From contig JAENYN010000010.1 in assembly GCA_016841765.1 (NCBI GenBank), positions 1 to 62,066 on the forward strand: a stretch of 62,066 nt of DNA, in the 5' to 3' direction. The stretch is from Guptibacillus hwajinpoensis (GTDB lineage Bacteria > Bacillota > Bacilli > Bacillales > Bacillaceae_O). The position numbers and the translations under genes are program-made. Positions 34,927 through 45,900 of the stretch are shown here, piece after piece. Numbering within the stretch: the stretch's first letter is position 1; each line of letters begins with the position of its first letter. The notes below the pieces were generated by a model, which was not told where the DNA came from, did no database searches, and saw only the letters and a program-made list of their open reading frames with translations.

Positions 34927-35604
34927 TTAATGGTTCCATTTATAATGCCAGAACCGTTCGGTGCCGATCCATTCCATGGCTTCGGGTTCTTTCGCTTTCA
35001 GGCGGGGTCCAATGGCGTTGCGGAAGCCTTCTGCCTGGGAACGGTGGGCCTGGATGGCAGCGATTTTTTTATCGGCGACCGCTGTGACATCCCTTACAAT
35101 ATCAGGCTCGCCAAGGTCTTCAAGTGTATTTTTTGAGAATGCGACACAATCGACCTGCGGGCGTTCCGATTTCGGTATGCGCTCCACAGCGCGGATAACC
35201 GCTGCTCCCATTGTATTGTGGTCAGGATGGACGCTGTAGCCTGGATAAAATGTCAAAATCAACGATGGTTTCACTTCATCGATGACCTGATAAATGTTAT
35301 CGGCAATATCATCAAGGTCCTCAAACTCCATTGTCTTATCGCGGTAGCCAAGCATCCGCAAGTCATCAATCCCGATTTCTGCCACGGCATCCATAAGCTC
35401 TTTTTTGCGTATATCCCTCAGGGACTCCCGGGTTGCAAACGGCGGATTTCCCATATTCCGCCCCATCTCACCAAGTGTGCCGCATACATATGTAACAGGA
35501 ACTCCCATCTCAGTGTACATCGCAATTGTCCCTGAAGAGGAAAACGCTTCATCATCCGGATGGGGAAAGGCGATCAATACATGTCTTTCTTTATCCATAT
35601 CCAT
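34927..35604 (-). CDS. bshB2: N-acetylglucosaminyl-L-malate deacetylase, bacillithiol synthesis
   Basis: Removes the acetyl group from GlcNAc-malate, the second step of bacillithiol synthesis, the main low-molecular-weight thiol of Bacillaceae. 225 residues of the LmbE-like zinc deacetylase fold with FPHPDDEAF (zinc ligands His, Asp) near residue 13 and HPDHNTMG near 124. It matches YojG by size and partner: yojF lies just upstream in the same operon. ATG 35604 has AAGGAGGCAAA. Confidence 0.9.
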   Translation of the reverse strand: MDMDKERHVLIAFPHPDDEAFSSSGTIAMYTEMGVPVTYVCGTLGEMGRNMGNPPFATRESLRDIRKKELMDAVAEIGIDDLRMLGYRDKTMEFEDLDDIADNIYQVIDEVKPSLILTFYPGYSVHPDHNTMGAAVIRAVERIPKSERPQVDCVAFSKNTLEDLGEPDIVRDVTAVADKKIAAIQAHRSQAEGFRNAIGPRLKAKEPEAMEWIGTERFWHYKWNH

Positions 35605-35613
35605 TTTGCCTCC

Positions 35614-35961
35614 TTACTCGAAAGGTACCGGGCTGAGCTGCAGGGCAACAGCCAGTTTACCATCTGCATCATGGCCTGCAATGAGCAGCCTGCCGTTATC
35701 ATCTTTTTCCCAGTGCGTCAGGCCTTCTGCATAAACCCAGCCGATTTCCAATTTCAATCCGACGCGGTACGGGCCTTCACCAGCCACTTTTCCGCGCGAA
35801 TACTGAACTTCCGCATTTCTGATATATGCCCCGACATTCATTTTCGCTTCTCCATGGTGTGTTGCATAGGCGCCGTTGGTTGTTTCGAGATGTAAATAAA
35901 GGCGCTGTCCGGTTAACTGATCGACCGAACGCTCGAGATCGTTTTTACTGATCGGTTCCAA
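35614..35961 (-). CDS. yojF: YojF-family protein, partner of bshB2
   Basis: About 115 residues, soluble, beta-rich (LYLHLETTNGAYATHHG, NVGAYIRNAEVQYSRGKVAG). It fits the DUF1806/YojF family whose gene is regularly next to bshB2 in Bacilli; its function is unknown but a role with bacillithiol synthesis is inferred. Start: AAAGGAGGAG precedes GTG 35964 and TTG 35961; the TTG has the better spacing. The stop codon is 9 bases before bshB2. Confidence 0.85.
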   Translation of the reverse strand: MEPISKNDLERSVDQLTGQRLYLHLETTNGAYATHHGEAKMNVGAYIRNAEVQYSRGKVAGEGPYRVGLKLEIGWVYAEGLTHWEKDDNGRLLIAGHDADGKLAVALQLSPVPFE

Positions 35962-36117
35962 CACATTCTCCTCCTTTTGCAGCCAAAACATTGTCACTTT
36001 TTCTCATGTATGTATCTTACTAAACTTTTTTCAAGATGTCTTGTGCAAGGAGTTATCCGGCTCTGCCCATTTTAGGAGATGTTGCCGTGACAGCCTATAC
36101 AATTCCTTCCCTGCAGG

Positions 36118-36126
36118 CATAGTCTA
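36118..36126 (+). promoter_or_regulatory. Candidate SigE/SigK -10 box before spoVIF
   Basis: CATAGTCTA fits the mother-cell CATANNNTA pattern and lies about 29 bases before the start codon. A matching -35 is not clear. B. subtilis spoVIF is expressed late in the mother cell. Confidence 0.4.
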
Positions 36127-36154
36127 ACCATAACGACGGGAAGGAGGAGAAAAC

Positions 36155-36412
36155 ATGGCTGGCAACAAAAATGTTTTCAACAATATCGAAAAGAAAAGCG
36201 GAGTAAACATGAGTGAAATCCTGAAACTGGCCGATTCATTAAAAAATGCGGATTTCAACGACGAAAAAACGGTGCGCAAAATTGTTCGCCGTGTCGGGAA
36301 AATCGCCAACCGCAACGTCAGCAAGGAGCAGGAAGATAAACTTGTCAAAGCGATCACGAGCGGAAAAGTTCCGAAAGATATGAATGCCCTTGCCAAAATG
36401 ATGAAAAAATAA
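36155..36412 (+). CDS. spoVIF: Stage VI sporulation protein F
   Basis: 85 residues, basic and helical: NNIEKKSGVNMSEILKLADS, DFNDEKTVRKIVRRVGKIAN and ITSGKVPKDMN. It aligns along its full length with B. subtilis SpoVIF (YjcC, 88 residues), a mother-cell protein needed for late coat assembly through GerE. It is a marker that the organism forms endospores. ATG 36155 has GGAAGGAGGAG, and a terminator follows immediately. Confidence 0.9.
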   Translation: MAGNKNVFNNIEKKSGVNMSEILKLADSLKNADFNDEKTVRKIVRRVGKIANRNVSKEQEDKLVKAITSGKVPKDMNALAKMMKK

Positions 36413-36423
36413 ATAAGACGTGA

Positions 36424-36450
36424 CAGGGGTTCCGAATCGGAACCCCTTTT
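36424..36450. terminator. Terminator after spoVIF
   Basis: GGGGTTCCG and CGGAACCCC with a 3-base loop, then TTTT. Confidence 0.8.
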
Positions 36451-36458
36451 CTGAACGT

Positions 36459-36926
36459 TCATCGGATAATCGGTTTTTCTTCCGCTGAAAAAAAGTCTTC
36501 AAAGAACATCTTCTGTGATGTAAAGAGATTTTCCGGCAGGGCATCAAGCGGGAAGAACTGATTTTTCATCGATTCCTCAGTCCGGACTTTCAATTCCCCT
36601 TCGAATTCGTGGCAGGTGAAGATGATCTGCACCATGTATACCTGGTCGCCATTGGCAAATGTCTTATCGAACTCTTCACCCGAATAAACTCCGAACAGTT
36701 CAAGCTTCCCGGGTTTGATCCCGGTCTCCTCAAACACTTCCCGCCTTGCTGTATCCTGGACCGTTTCATCGAACTCCATAAACCCGCCCGGGATTCCCCA
36801 CTGGCCGTTATCAGCCCGCTGCTGGAGCAATAACCGGTTCTCTTCATCAAAAACAAATGCCCCGGCAACGACCATGATGACTTTCTCATGGCCGACAAGT
36901 GAACGGATATGTGTGATGTAATCCAT
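36459..36926 (-). CDS. Nudix hydrolase
   Basis: 155 residues. The Nudix box is complete: GGFMEFDETVQDTARREV followed by FEETGI (pattern GX5EX7REUXEEXGU) near residues 47-69, preceded by the MVVAGAFVFDEENRLLLQQR strand. It hydrolyses a nucleoside diphosphate linked to another group; the substrate cannot be predicted. ATG 36926 has AAAGGGGAAAA upstream; the extension to 36953 does not. Confidence 0.87.
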   Translation of the reverse strand: MDYITHIRSLVGHEKVIMVVAGAFVFDEENRLLLQQRADNGQWGIPGGFMEFDETVQDTARREVFEETGIKPGKLELFGVYSGEEFDKTFANGDQVYMVQIIFTCHEFEGELKVRTEESMKNQFFPLDALPENLFTSQKMFFEDFFSAEEKPIIR

Positions 36927-37108
36927 CTTATTTTCCCCTTTCATAACTGGCAATCGTCTGGTCCTTCCAATATATCACTTTTGTCCGATAACCTTTGTGG
37001 ATGGGAACAAAAAACTTTGTCAAGTTCACGAAAAAAGCCGCCGGCTCTGTTCGAATGTCTGTTCGTCTGGTAAAATCGGGATACAGCATAAAAAGAAGGG
37101 GATCAGCC

Positions 37109-39304
37109 ATGAAAGTCATTATTGCCGAAAAACCGGATCAGGGGATGGCGCTTGCCGCCCAGTTCAAACCGAAAAAGAAGGAAGGCTATGCGGAAATACC
37201 GCCGAATGAGCTCTTTCCGAAAGGCGCTTATGTGACATGGGCGGTCGGCCACTTGTTTGAATTGCTCGCACCGGATGAATACAACAAGGATTGGAAGCGG
37301 TGGCGGAAAGAAACCCTGCCGATTGTCCCCGACAGATTCAAATATAAAGTGATGAGATCGAAAGCGAAACAGTACAATATCATAAAAAAACTGCTCGCAA
37401 AGCCGGAAGTGAGTGAAGTCATCATCGCCGGCGATGCGGGGCGCGAAGGCGAGCTCATCGTAAGGACCATCATCAACATGAGCGGTGTGAAAAAGCCGAT
37501 GAAGCGCCTGTGGATTTCTTCCTTGACCCCAAAAGCGATTTATAACGGATTTGCATCCCTGCTTTCTGAGGAAGAAACCCGGAATCTTTACTATGAAGCA
37601 TACACAAGGGCATGCGCTGATTGGCTGGTCGGCATGAATGCATCGCGGATTTACACACTGCTTTTAAAAGAAAAAGGCGTCTCCGATGTTTTTTCAGCGG
37701 GCCGGGTTCAGACTCCGACGCTCGCGCTTATCGTGAGGCGCGAGCAGGAGATCGCCAATTTCAAATCCGAGCCGTTCTGGGAAGTGACGGCTGAATTCGA
37801 TATGGACGGCAAACGTTATGAAGGCAAATGGCATAAAGATGATGACAGCCGCTTAAACGATCCGAAAACTGCAGAGGCAATCGCTGCGTTTTGCCGGGAC
37901 AAGCCGGCAGAGGTCAAGAAGGTTGAAAGAGAGCGGAAAATATATCAGCCGCCATATCTATTCAATTTATCCGCTTTGCAGGCGACAGCGAACAAGATGT
38001 TCAAGTTTTCACCGAAAAAAACACTGGATATTGCACAGAAACTTTATCAGAAGGGGATCCTTTCTTATCCCCGTTCCGATTCAAGTTTTGTCACCCGCGG
38101 GGAAGCAGAGACTTTCCCTGATATACTGGGAAAATTATCGAAGTTCAGCCGTTATGAAAACTTCTTTCCGCTGCCGAAACCCTCAATTATTGATAACAAA
38201 CGGTTTGTAAACGATAAAAAAGTGACCGATCACTACGCCATCATCCCGACCGAGCAGGTAAAAGATCCTGAAAAGCTTACTGCCGATGAACAGAAAATCT
38301 ATGATCTGGTCGTGCGCAGGCTCATTGCCGCTCATTATGACAGTGCGATTTTCGATTATACATCAGTCCAAACGCTCGTGGATAAACGTGCCGAATTCCA
38401 ATCAAAAGGAAAACAGCAAGTGGAGGCCGGCTGGCGTAAGGTATTTTATGTAAAGGAATCAAGCAAAGGCGGTGATGATGACCAGCTGCTGCCGGCGCTT
38501 GAGGAAGGGGAACAGGGGCTTGTTGCTGATGTTGAAGTGAAAGAAAGCAAGACAAAGCCGCCGAAACGGTATACCGAAGGCCAGCTGATCACACTCATGA
38601 AAACGGCTGGGAAAATGCTTGAAGACAGCGATCTTGAAAAAGTCCTTGCCAAAACTGAAGGACTCGGGACGGAAGCGACCAGGGCCGGCATCATCACGCT
38701 CTTGAAACAGCGGAAATATATTGACATTAAAAAGAATCAGGTTTTTGCGACTGAAAAAGGCATCCTTCTCATTGAAGCCATCTCCAGCGACATTCTGGCT
38801 TCGCCTGAAATGACGGCGAAATGGGAACAGCGCCTGGCGGAAATAGGGGAAGGCAAAGCGTCCGCCTCCTCATTTATGGAGCAGATCAAAAAGCTGTCGA
38901 ACAAAGTAATCCATGATGCCCTCGAGACATCAGACACCTGGACATTTGACGGAATCGACCTGAAAAGCATTCCAACCGAGCGGAAAGGCCGGGGACGGAA
39001 AAACGCTGCCAGGCCATCTGAGCCGATTGGCACCTGCAAACGGTGCGGCGGCCAGGTCGTTGATAAAGGTTCGTTTTATGGGTGTGCAAATTATCGCGAT
39101 AACGGTTGCAAGTTCACTATTTCCAAAAAAGTGCTTGGAAAAGCGATCACCAAAACGAATGCAGGAAAACTGCTTGAATCCGGGAGCACCAATCTGATAA
39201 AAGGATTCAAAAAAGGCGATAAAGTCTTCGATGCTTATCTTGCCTGGAACGAGCATGAAAAGAAAACCGAGTTCCGGTTTGACGCAGTCCGGGCTCAACA
39301 ATAG
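37109..39304 (+). CDS. topB: DNA topoisomerase III
   Basis: 731 residues, type IA topoisomerase that relaxes and decatenates DNA during replication and recombination. The TOPRIM domain opens with KVIIAEKPDQGMALA and has AGDAGREGELI. The active-site tyrosine lies in GILSYPRSDSSFV, with HYAIIPTE downstream. The C-terminus has a four-cysteine zinc motif CKRCGGQVVDKGSFYGC. ATG 37109 follows AGAAGGGGATCAGCC; the in-frame extension to 36995 is not supported. Confidence 0.96.
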   Translation: MKVIIAEKPDQGMALAAQFKPKKKEGYAEIPPNELFPKGAYVTWAVGHLFELLAPDEYNKDWKRWRKETLPIVPDRFKYKVMRSKAKQYNIIKKLLAKPEVSEVIIAGDAGREGELIVRTIINMSGVKKPMKRLWISSLTPKAIYNGFASLLSEEETRNLYYEAYTRACADWLVGMNASRIYTLLLKEKGVSDVFSAGRVQTPTLALIVRREQEIANFKSEPFWEVTAEFDMDGKRYEGKWHKDDDSRLNDPKTAEAIAAFCRDKPAEVKKVERERKIYQPPYLFNLSALQATANKMFKFSPKKTLDIAQKLYQKGILSYPRSDSSFVTRGEAETFPDILGKLSKFSRYENFFPLPKPSIIDNKRFVNDKKVTDHYAIIPTEQVKDPEKLTADEQKIYDLVVRRLIAAHYDSAIFDYTSVQTLVDKRAEFQSKGKQQVEAGWRKVFYVKESSKGGDDDQLLPALEEGEQGLVADVEVKESKTKPPKRYTEGQLITLMKTAGKMLEDSDLEKVLAKTEGLGTEATRAGIITLLKQRKYIDIKKNQVFATEKGILLIEAISSDILASPEMTAKWEQRLAEIGEGKASASSFMEQIKKLSNKVIHDALETSDTWTFDGIDLKSIPTERKGRGRKNAARPSEPIGTCKRCGGQVVDKGSFYGCANYRDNGCKFTISKKVLGKAITKTNAGKLLESGSTNLIKGFKKGDKVFDAYLAWNEHEKKTEFRFDAVRAQQ

Positions 39305-39410
39305 GTCTGAACATATAAAAAGGGATTTCTTTCAGCCGTTGTTTCAACGGTACTGGAAGGAATTTACTGACAAAAGACAGAATAGTAAGGAAATAAGAAG
39401 GAGGGGTTTC

Positions 39411-39743
39411 ATGGCTGAGAAACAGTTTGCTGATTATGATGAATTCTGGCCGTTTTACTTAAGCCAGCACAGTAAGCCGAAAACGAGAGCCTGGCATTTT
39501 GTCGGCACATCATTTGTCTTTTTATTTATCATTTTTGCTGTTTTTGTTAAGTGGTGGTTGGTGTTTCTGGCACCTGTTGTCGCATACGGACTTGCCTGGT
39601 ACAGCCACTTTTTGATTGAAGGGAATAAGCCGGCGACTTTCGGCCATCCTGTCTGGTCCCTGCGCGCTGACTTCAGAATGTATTTCTATATTCTGCGCGG
39701 GAAAATTGGCGAGGAACTGGACAAATATAAAATTTCCGCCTGA
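39411..39743 (+). CDS. Mpo1/DUF962-family membrane protein
   Basis: 110 residues: FWPFYLSQHSKPKTRAWHFV with the conserved HSKPxTRxxH motif, two membrane helices (about 32-65), then SHFLIEGNKPATFGHPVWSL. This is the DUF962 family, of which yeast Mpo1 is an iron-dependent dioxygenase acting on 2-hydroxy fatty acids; the metal-binding histidines are kept here. A lipid alpha-oxidation role is inferred. ATG 39411 has AGAAGGAGGGG. Confidence 0.8.
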   Translation: MAEKQFADYDEFWPFYLSQHSKPKTRAWHFVGTSFVFLFIIFAVFVKWWLVFLAPVVAYGLAWYSHFLIEGNKPATFGHPVWSLRADFRMYFYILRGKIGEELDKYKISA

Positions 39744-39988
39744 GAACTGCCGTCAGGGCAGTTTTGTTAAATAGTATAAAAGGCCTGTTTTAAATTCGCG
39801 GTTTACAGACGCCGGTTCCATGATATTTGCCGTCAATAGCGGGAAAGGCCCCATTTTCCTTGTGTAGGCCGCTTAATATCTGATTCCCGTTATTGTTGCC
39901 AAATCAAAAACCCGATAGCAAGGATCTCTGTCCTGTGGTACGATTTTACTATACATAGAAAATTGTGCCAGAGAGAAGGGGAAGGGTT

Positions 39989-41704
39989 ATGAAAAAAGGC
40001 GGCATGACCATCGCGAAAAAATATGGAATGGTTTTTGGTATTGTACTGATTGTGTTTGCGGCTGTTTGGCTGTTTGTCAGGGTACTTGCCGGCAATATCG
40101 TGGCGGACATGAAAGAGCTGAATACCATGAATGAAAAAACGGTCATCTTGAATGAAATCAGTTCATCATTCAAGCAAAAATATATGCTGGTCAGTGATTA
40201 CATCACGGAACCACTCGATTCCACTGATGAAGCATATGCAAATGAGTCGGTGGAACTGGAGAAAAATCTTAATCAGCTGCTGAAAGATGCCGGAGGTGAG
40301 GAAAAGGAGATCTTGCTGACAGTCGGTGAAGTGAACGCGGATTTGGACACTCTTTTTAAAGATGAGATCCGGCCGACCGTAAAGGAAATCGCATCCGGGG
40401 GCAAGGCGGTAGATGCATACTTGCAAAGGCAGCTGGTGAAAAAGGCTGCCGTGATCAGAGATTACAATGAGGCAAAACTGGATAAGCTGCTTGCTGATGT
40501 CAATAAAGGGCGGCATGAGACGATGCGGGCTTCGGAAACGAAGGCAGAAGATGCGCTTCTCTGGCTCTTTGTCGCTTTTGCTGCGACCATTGTCATTTCT
40601 GTTTTGTTAATATACGTTGTCGGCAGGCAAATCCGCCGGCGCCTCATGGGAGCGGCCGCTGTATGCAATGAACTGGCATCAGGCAATTTGAATGTGCAGA
40701 AGCTTAACGACACATCTTCAGACGAAGCCGGGCAGATTGCAAGAGCGATGGATGATCTCGGGGACCAGCTAAGAGCGATGCTTCAGCAAGTGGCTGCTGC
40801 TGCAGGAGATGTGCACGACAGGTCCCTTTCCATGAGTGAAAACGTCGCACAGACAAGCTCGGGCACACAGCAGATCACCGCCGCGATTCAGGAGGTTGCC
40901 GGGGGAGCGGACCAATCGGTGCAGCTATCCGGAGTCATGAATGAGAGGGTGGGATCCATTTTTACAGAGCTCTCTTCCATTAAAGAGGCGATTGAAGCCA
41001 CTTCTGGTGCTGCCGGCACGAGTGCCGGCGAGGCAAATGAAGGGAAGCGCTACCTCCGCAAAGTGACAGATCAGATGAAGGTTATTGACGGAAAAGTGGA
41101 AGGCCTTTCAGCAGTACTCGATTCGTTAAATGACAAAACGAAAGAAATCCATATGATTTTGTCAGCTATATCAGAAATCGCTGATCAGACAAACCTGCTT
41201 GCACTCAATGCGGCGATTGAAGCGGCCAGGGCCGGTGAACACGGCCGCGGATTTGCGGTAGTGGCGGATGAAGTCCGCAAATTGGCTGAACAAACCTCAA
41301 AGGCAGTCATGACAATCAACGGCATTCTCGGAACGCTAAGGACGGAATCCGATGAAGCGGTAGCTGTCATGAAGGAAAACCGGAGGGCAGTCGAGGAAGG
41401 CGATGAACTTGTCACCCAGGCTGATGATAAATTTTCCGATATTCACAACAGCATCAGCAGCGTAAACGATAAGGCAGCAGGAGTTCTTACTACAATAAAT
41501 GGAATCCATCAGATGGTTGAATCGATTACCGACCAAAGCCGGCAGATGGCTGACATATCGAAACAGTATGCCCTGCATGTCGAGCAAATCGCCGCATCGA
41601 CCGAACAGCAGAGTGCCTCAATGAGTTCTGTGGAAGGCGCAGCTGCAGAGTTGAAGGCTGTCGCAAGCCAGTTGAATCAGACGGCAGGAACGTTTAAAAT
41701 TTAA
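39989..41704 (+). CDS. Methyl-accepting chemotaxis protein
   Basis: 571 residues: TM1 (about 12-32), an all-helical extracellular four-helix-bundle sensor (33-195), TM2 (196-216), HAMP (218-270) and a signalling domain. The hairpin tip carries the universal [20 protein letters not shown] followed by [22 protein letters not shown], which docks CheA and CheW. No Cache or PAS fold is evident, so the ligand is unknown. ATG 39989 has GAAGGGGAAGGG. A terminator at 41718-41752 ends this single-gene unit. Confidence 0.94.
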   Translation: MKKGGMTIAKKYGMVFGIVLIVFAAVWLFVRVLAGNIVADMKELNTMNEKTVILNEISSSFKQKYMLVSDYITEPLDSTDEAYANESVELEKNLNQLLKDAGGEEKEILLTVGEVNADLDTLFKDEIRPTVKEIASGGKAVDAYLQRQLVKKAAVIRDYNEAKLDKLLADVNKGRHETMRASETKAEDALLWLFVAFAATIVISVLLIYVVGRQIRRRLMGAAAVCNELASGNLNVQKLNDTSSDEAGQIARAMDDLGDQLRAMLQQVAAAAGDVHDRSLSMSENVAQTSSGTQQITAAIQEVAGGADQSVQLSGVMNERVGSIFTELSSIKEAIEATSGAAGTSAGEANEGKRYLRKVTDQMKVIDGKVEGLSAVLDSLNDKTKEIHMILSAISEIADQTNLLALNAAIEAARAGEHGRGFAVVADEVRKLAEQTSKAVMTINGILGTLRTESDEAVAVMKENRRAVEEGDELVTQADDKFSDIHNSISSVNDKAAGVLTTINGIHQMVESITDQSRQMADISKQYALHVEQIAASTEQQSASMSSVEGAAAELKAVASQLNQTAGTFKI

Positions 41705-41717
41705 GATGGATGAGTGA

Positions 41718-41752
41718 TGCCCTGTCTGCCTGCGGACAGGGTTTTGTTTTTC
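41718..41752 (+). terminator. Terminator of the chemoreceptor gene
   Basis: CCCTGTC and GACAGGG around a short loop, followed by TTTTGTTTTT. Confidence 0.75.
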
Positions 41753-41878
41753 TCGGAATGAAAGGGCGCGTTTTCCCTGAAGATCAACTGTGTCGCAAGA
41801 GGAATTTCTTTAAAGTTGGTATGAAACAAGAACCGGGAAGAAAAATGAATGTACCGGCAAGGAAAGGGAGGAAGCGAA

Positions 41879-42745
41879 TTGATTCAGAGTCTCGATGAAG
41901 CCCAGTTGGAGGAAACGGTTCGGTTTTTGGCGGCGTACAATGTGAAGGATGAGCATTATGTTGCATGGCTGGAACAATCGAAAGTGCTGCTGAGGGAACA
42001 GCTTGAAGACGGATTGCAACAAAATTCACCTATGCTTATTTGCAAAGAGGACGGGAAGATTTGCGGGTTTATCGGTTCATCCATTTCACACGATCAGGGC
42101 ATCGCCCGGCTGCTCGGTCCGGTCATTAAGAAGGGATACTGGGAAAAGACAGTACCGGTTCTGTGGGAAAAGCTGTCAGGGCTTTTGCCGGAAAGCATAA
42201 AAGAGGCCCGGATCGCGTTTTATGGCGACAACACGCAATGCCGTGAATTTGCGTCTGAATATGGCTTTGAGTTATACAATGCTGAGATGCAAATGATGTA
42301 TCCCAAGAAGAAGGACCATGCTTTTTCTGAACCTGCTGCTGACATCCTTTTGATGGATTATCAGGAGGGCAATTTCGAAGCAATAAAAAAACTGCATCCC
42401 GATGGTGCTTACTTTACGGTGAACGAAATGCTGTCGCGCTTAAACGAGAGTAACCGGCTTGTCATCGCTTACTCGGAAGGCAAAACGGCCGGGTACGTTT
42501 ATTATGAAATGCTGCCTGAAGAACAAGCATGCGAGATTTGTTTTGTCAATGTGGAAAATGCAATGAGGGGAAAGGGAATCGGCACGAGGCTGATTGAGGG
42601 CGTCATAGAAGATGCATTTCTCCAGCCCGGCATTGAAAGGGTGGATATTTCCGTCCGACTGACAAACCCGGAAGCCGCTTCTCTTTATAGGCGTATCGGG
42701 TTTGAAGAAGAGAAGACCGTGTATGCTTATCGGAAGATTGTATAA
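41879..42745 (+). CDS. Tandem-GNAT acetyltransferase
   Basis: 288 residues in two halves. Residues ~1-145 look like a degenerate GNAT fold lacking a clear coenzyme A loop, and ~150-288 form an intact GNAT domain with FVNVENAMRGKGIGTRLIEG and TNPEAASLYRRIGF. Double GNAT proteins of this build occur across Bacilli; substrates are unknown. TTG 41879 follows AAAGGGAGGAAG; the ORF extension to 41849 lacks a site. Confidence 0.8.
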   Translation: MIQSLDEAQLEETVRFLAAYNVKDEHYVAWLEQSKVLLREQLEDGLQQNSPMLICKEDGKICGFIGSSISHDQGIARLLGPVIKKGYWEKTVPVLWEKLSGLLPESIKEARIAFYGDNTQCREFASEYGFELYNAEMQMMYPKKKDHAFSEPAADILLMDYQEGNFEAIKKLHPDGAYFTVNEMLSRLNESNRLVIAYSEGKTAGYVYYEMLPEEQACEICFVNVENAMRGKGIGTRLIEGVIEDAFLQPGIERVDISVRLTNPEAASLYRRIGFEEEKTVYAYRKIV

Positions 42746-42747
42746 TG

Positions 42748-42794
42748 AAAAAGCTTGCCTGCAGAGAATGTACTCTGCGGGCAAGCTTTTTTGC
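42748..42794 (+). terminator. Terminator of the tandem-GNAT gene
   Basis: AAGCTTGCCTGCAGAG pairs with CTCTGCGGGCAAGCTT, followed by TTTT. Confidence 0.85.
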
Positions 42795-42915
42795 TTTTTC
42801 AAGAAATAAACCTAAAATGTAGTGCAGCTGCAGGTACCGGGCGGCTATCTCCATATGCTCTGGCACCTTCCGGAAAGTATTTTCTTATACTCCGCGCGTA
42901 TTATAGTCTCCTTGT

Positions 42916-45900
42916 TTATCCGTTCCGGCTTTGTTCTTTCCGGGATTGGCGGATAAAAAACAGTTCATAGACGACCGGTGTAAAAATGAGCGTCAGCAGG
43001 GTTGAAGACGTAAGGCCGCCGATAACAGTGATTGCAAGCCCTTTTGAAATCAAGGTTCCCGAAGACGTCGTAAAGGCGAGCGGGAGCAGGGCTGCCACTG
43101 TCGCAAAGGCTGTCATTAAAATAGGGCGGAGTCTTGTTTTTCCTGCTTCGATCAGCGCTTCCCGGATGAACATGTTTTTTTCAACACGATTCTGGCCGAT
43201 CCGGTCGACAAGCACAATGGCATTTGTCGTCACGATGCCGATCAGCATCAACAGGCCGATCATAACACTTACTGACATCGGTTCACCGGCGATGAACAGG
43301 CCGATCAGTGAACCGATTGGGACAAAGAGCAGGGATGCGAGAATGACAAAAGGGATCCTTGCTTTTCCGAATGTGATCAGCATGGTGAGATACACAAGCC
43401 CGATTGCTACCAGCATGGCAATGCCGAGCTGCTGGAACGTCTCCACTGTCTCATCGCTTCCGCCCCCGCCTTCAAATGAAACACCAGGGGGCAGCTCAAT
43501 GTTATCCTTCACGCCATTAATCACTTCACTTGAAACAGCCTGGATATCATTTCCGTCAATTTGGGCGGAAACCCGGGCGAAGATTTTTCCGTCCAGTTTT
43601 TGAATGGATGTGTATGTTTCAAGCTTCTCCACGTCAGCTGTTTCTGATAGCGGAACAGGTCCTTTGTTAGTAAATAACATCGTGTCTTCCAGCTGTTGGA
43701 TTGAATCGATTTTACTGTCATAAGAGAGTTGGACCGTCCGTTCCTCCCCGTTCAGCTCAAGGCTGCCGACGGTTACCGGTTTGGTCTGATCTGAAATGGT
43801 GCCGAGGATCTGGAAACCGGAAAGGCCCAGCCGGCTTGCTTGATCGGCATCGATATCCACCACAATTTGCTGTTGTTTTTCACTGAAGTTATTGCTTACA
43901 TATTTTAGTTGTTCGTGTTGTTTCATATAGGTTTCGACTTTTTCAGCCGCTTCCTGCAATGCGGTGAGGTCGTTTGAAAAAAGGTCGATGTTCACATTGT
44001 TGTTCGACGGAGGTCCTCCAGTCTGGAGTTCCTGGACACCTACTTGCGCCTCAGGTTCAACAGCTTCGGCAGTCTTTTTCATCTCATTTTCCAATTGATC
44101 GATAAAAGGCCCGATTTGCACATCATCTTTCAGGTTGATGAAATAGTTTGCCTGGTTTTCCCTTTTCAAACCGGTCTGAAAGTCGCGTGTGCCGACACCT
44201 GCAGTAACTTCATTAATTTGTTCCATGCCGTCGAACATGTTTTCAAGGTCAAGTGAAATCTCATTTGTCCGTTCAAGTGAAGTGGCTGACGGAAGTTTTA
44301 CGCTTGCAACGAGCGTTTTTTGTTCTTCGTTCGGAAGGAAAGTGAAGCCGAGCGAAGGAACCAGAGCGCCGGCACCGCCAAGAAGCAGGACGGATAGCCC
44401 GATGACAATCAATTTATGATTGAGGGCCCAGCGGATGCTCGATCCGTAGAAACGCTGCATGAAACCTTCCTGTTCTTCTTTCGGAACTTTTTTAAAAGAA
44501 AACTTTGCCAGGATCGGAACGATGGTAATGGCGACAAGCAGGGAAGCCAGCAGCGCAAATACAATCGTCAGGGCGAAAGGCAGAAAGAACTCACCCGTGA
44601 TGCCGCCGACAAAGCCGAGCGGCAGGAACACGACTACGGTTGTAAGGGTCGATGAAGTAATCGCTTTAAGGATTTCCCTGGTGGATTCCTCGACCAATTC
44701 ATTTGTGATGCCCCCGGAAGATTTGCGGACACGCCTGAAAATGTTTTCGATGACCACAATGCTGTCGTCGACGACCCGGCCGACCGCAACAGCCATCCCG
44801 CCGAGTGTCATGATGTTCAGCGATATATCCATCCAGTATAAAAATATCGAAGCGACCAGGAGCGAAAGCGGAATCGATATGATCGCGATTACTGTTGCCC
44901 GCACGTTGCGGAGAAAGAGCAGCACAGCTATCGAAGCGAACAGGGCACCGAGAAGACCTTCTTTGATGAGCGTTCCCACTGATTTCTCAATACTTTCAGC
45001 GGAATCGAATCCGACGGCATAATCCACCTTATCTTGGTATTCCTCAAGTATTTGCATGACCTGGCCGGCTACTTCCACGGTGTTGGCATCCTGTTTTTTC
45101 GTAATGGCCATCGAAAGTGATTCCTGTAAGTTGTAGCGGGTGAGCTCAGGTTTATCGGTCACCTGCTCGATTTCAGCGATTTCTCCAAGCCGGACTGGAG
45201 GAGCATCAGGGTTGAATTCAGATTTGAGCTGCATCTTTTTTAGATTTTCAATCGATTCGATGCTTTCTTCCACACGGACCGGAATTTGCAGGGTATCTGC
45301 ATCGATGCTGCCGGCCGGGAAAGAAAGATATTTGCTGTTGATTTGTTCTTTGATTGTGGATAATGTCAGCCCATTTTGGAGCGCTTGTTCTTTTTCAACG
45401 GTAATCTGGACAGCTTCCTCGGTGTATCCGCCGACAGATACACTGTTGATGCCCGGGATTTTATTAAGCTGGGGGACAATCTCATTTTTGACTATTTCCT
45501 GTATGTTTGTGTCCCCTTTGGCAAATAGTGAAATGTTATAAATCGGGACGGTGCCGAATGAAAAGCGGTTCACTTCAGCAGATGCGTTTTCAGGCAAGCC
45601 GATTTCGCTTATGTAACCGTTCACCTGATTTTCAGCTTCATCCATATCAGCATTGAAAGGGAACTCGAGATTGATGATGGAAATGCTCTCGAACGACGTG
45701 CTTTGAACTTTTTTGATTCCGTCGATTGCAGCAAACTTGTCTTCAAGACTGGTTGTAATCTGTTCATTGATGTCAGAGGGAGATGCTCCGGGGTACAGCA
45801 CCTCGACTGATAATTGCGGGAACTCGATATTCGGCAGCAGGTCAACCTTCAGCCGCGAAAATGAAAAAACACCGCCAACAATCAAAAGAAAGGATATAAT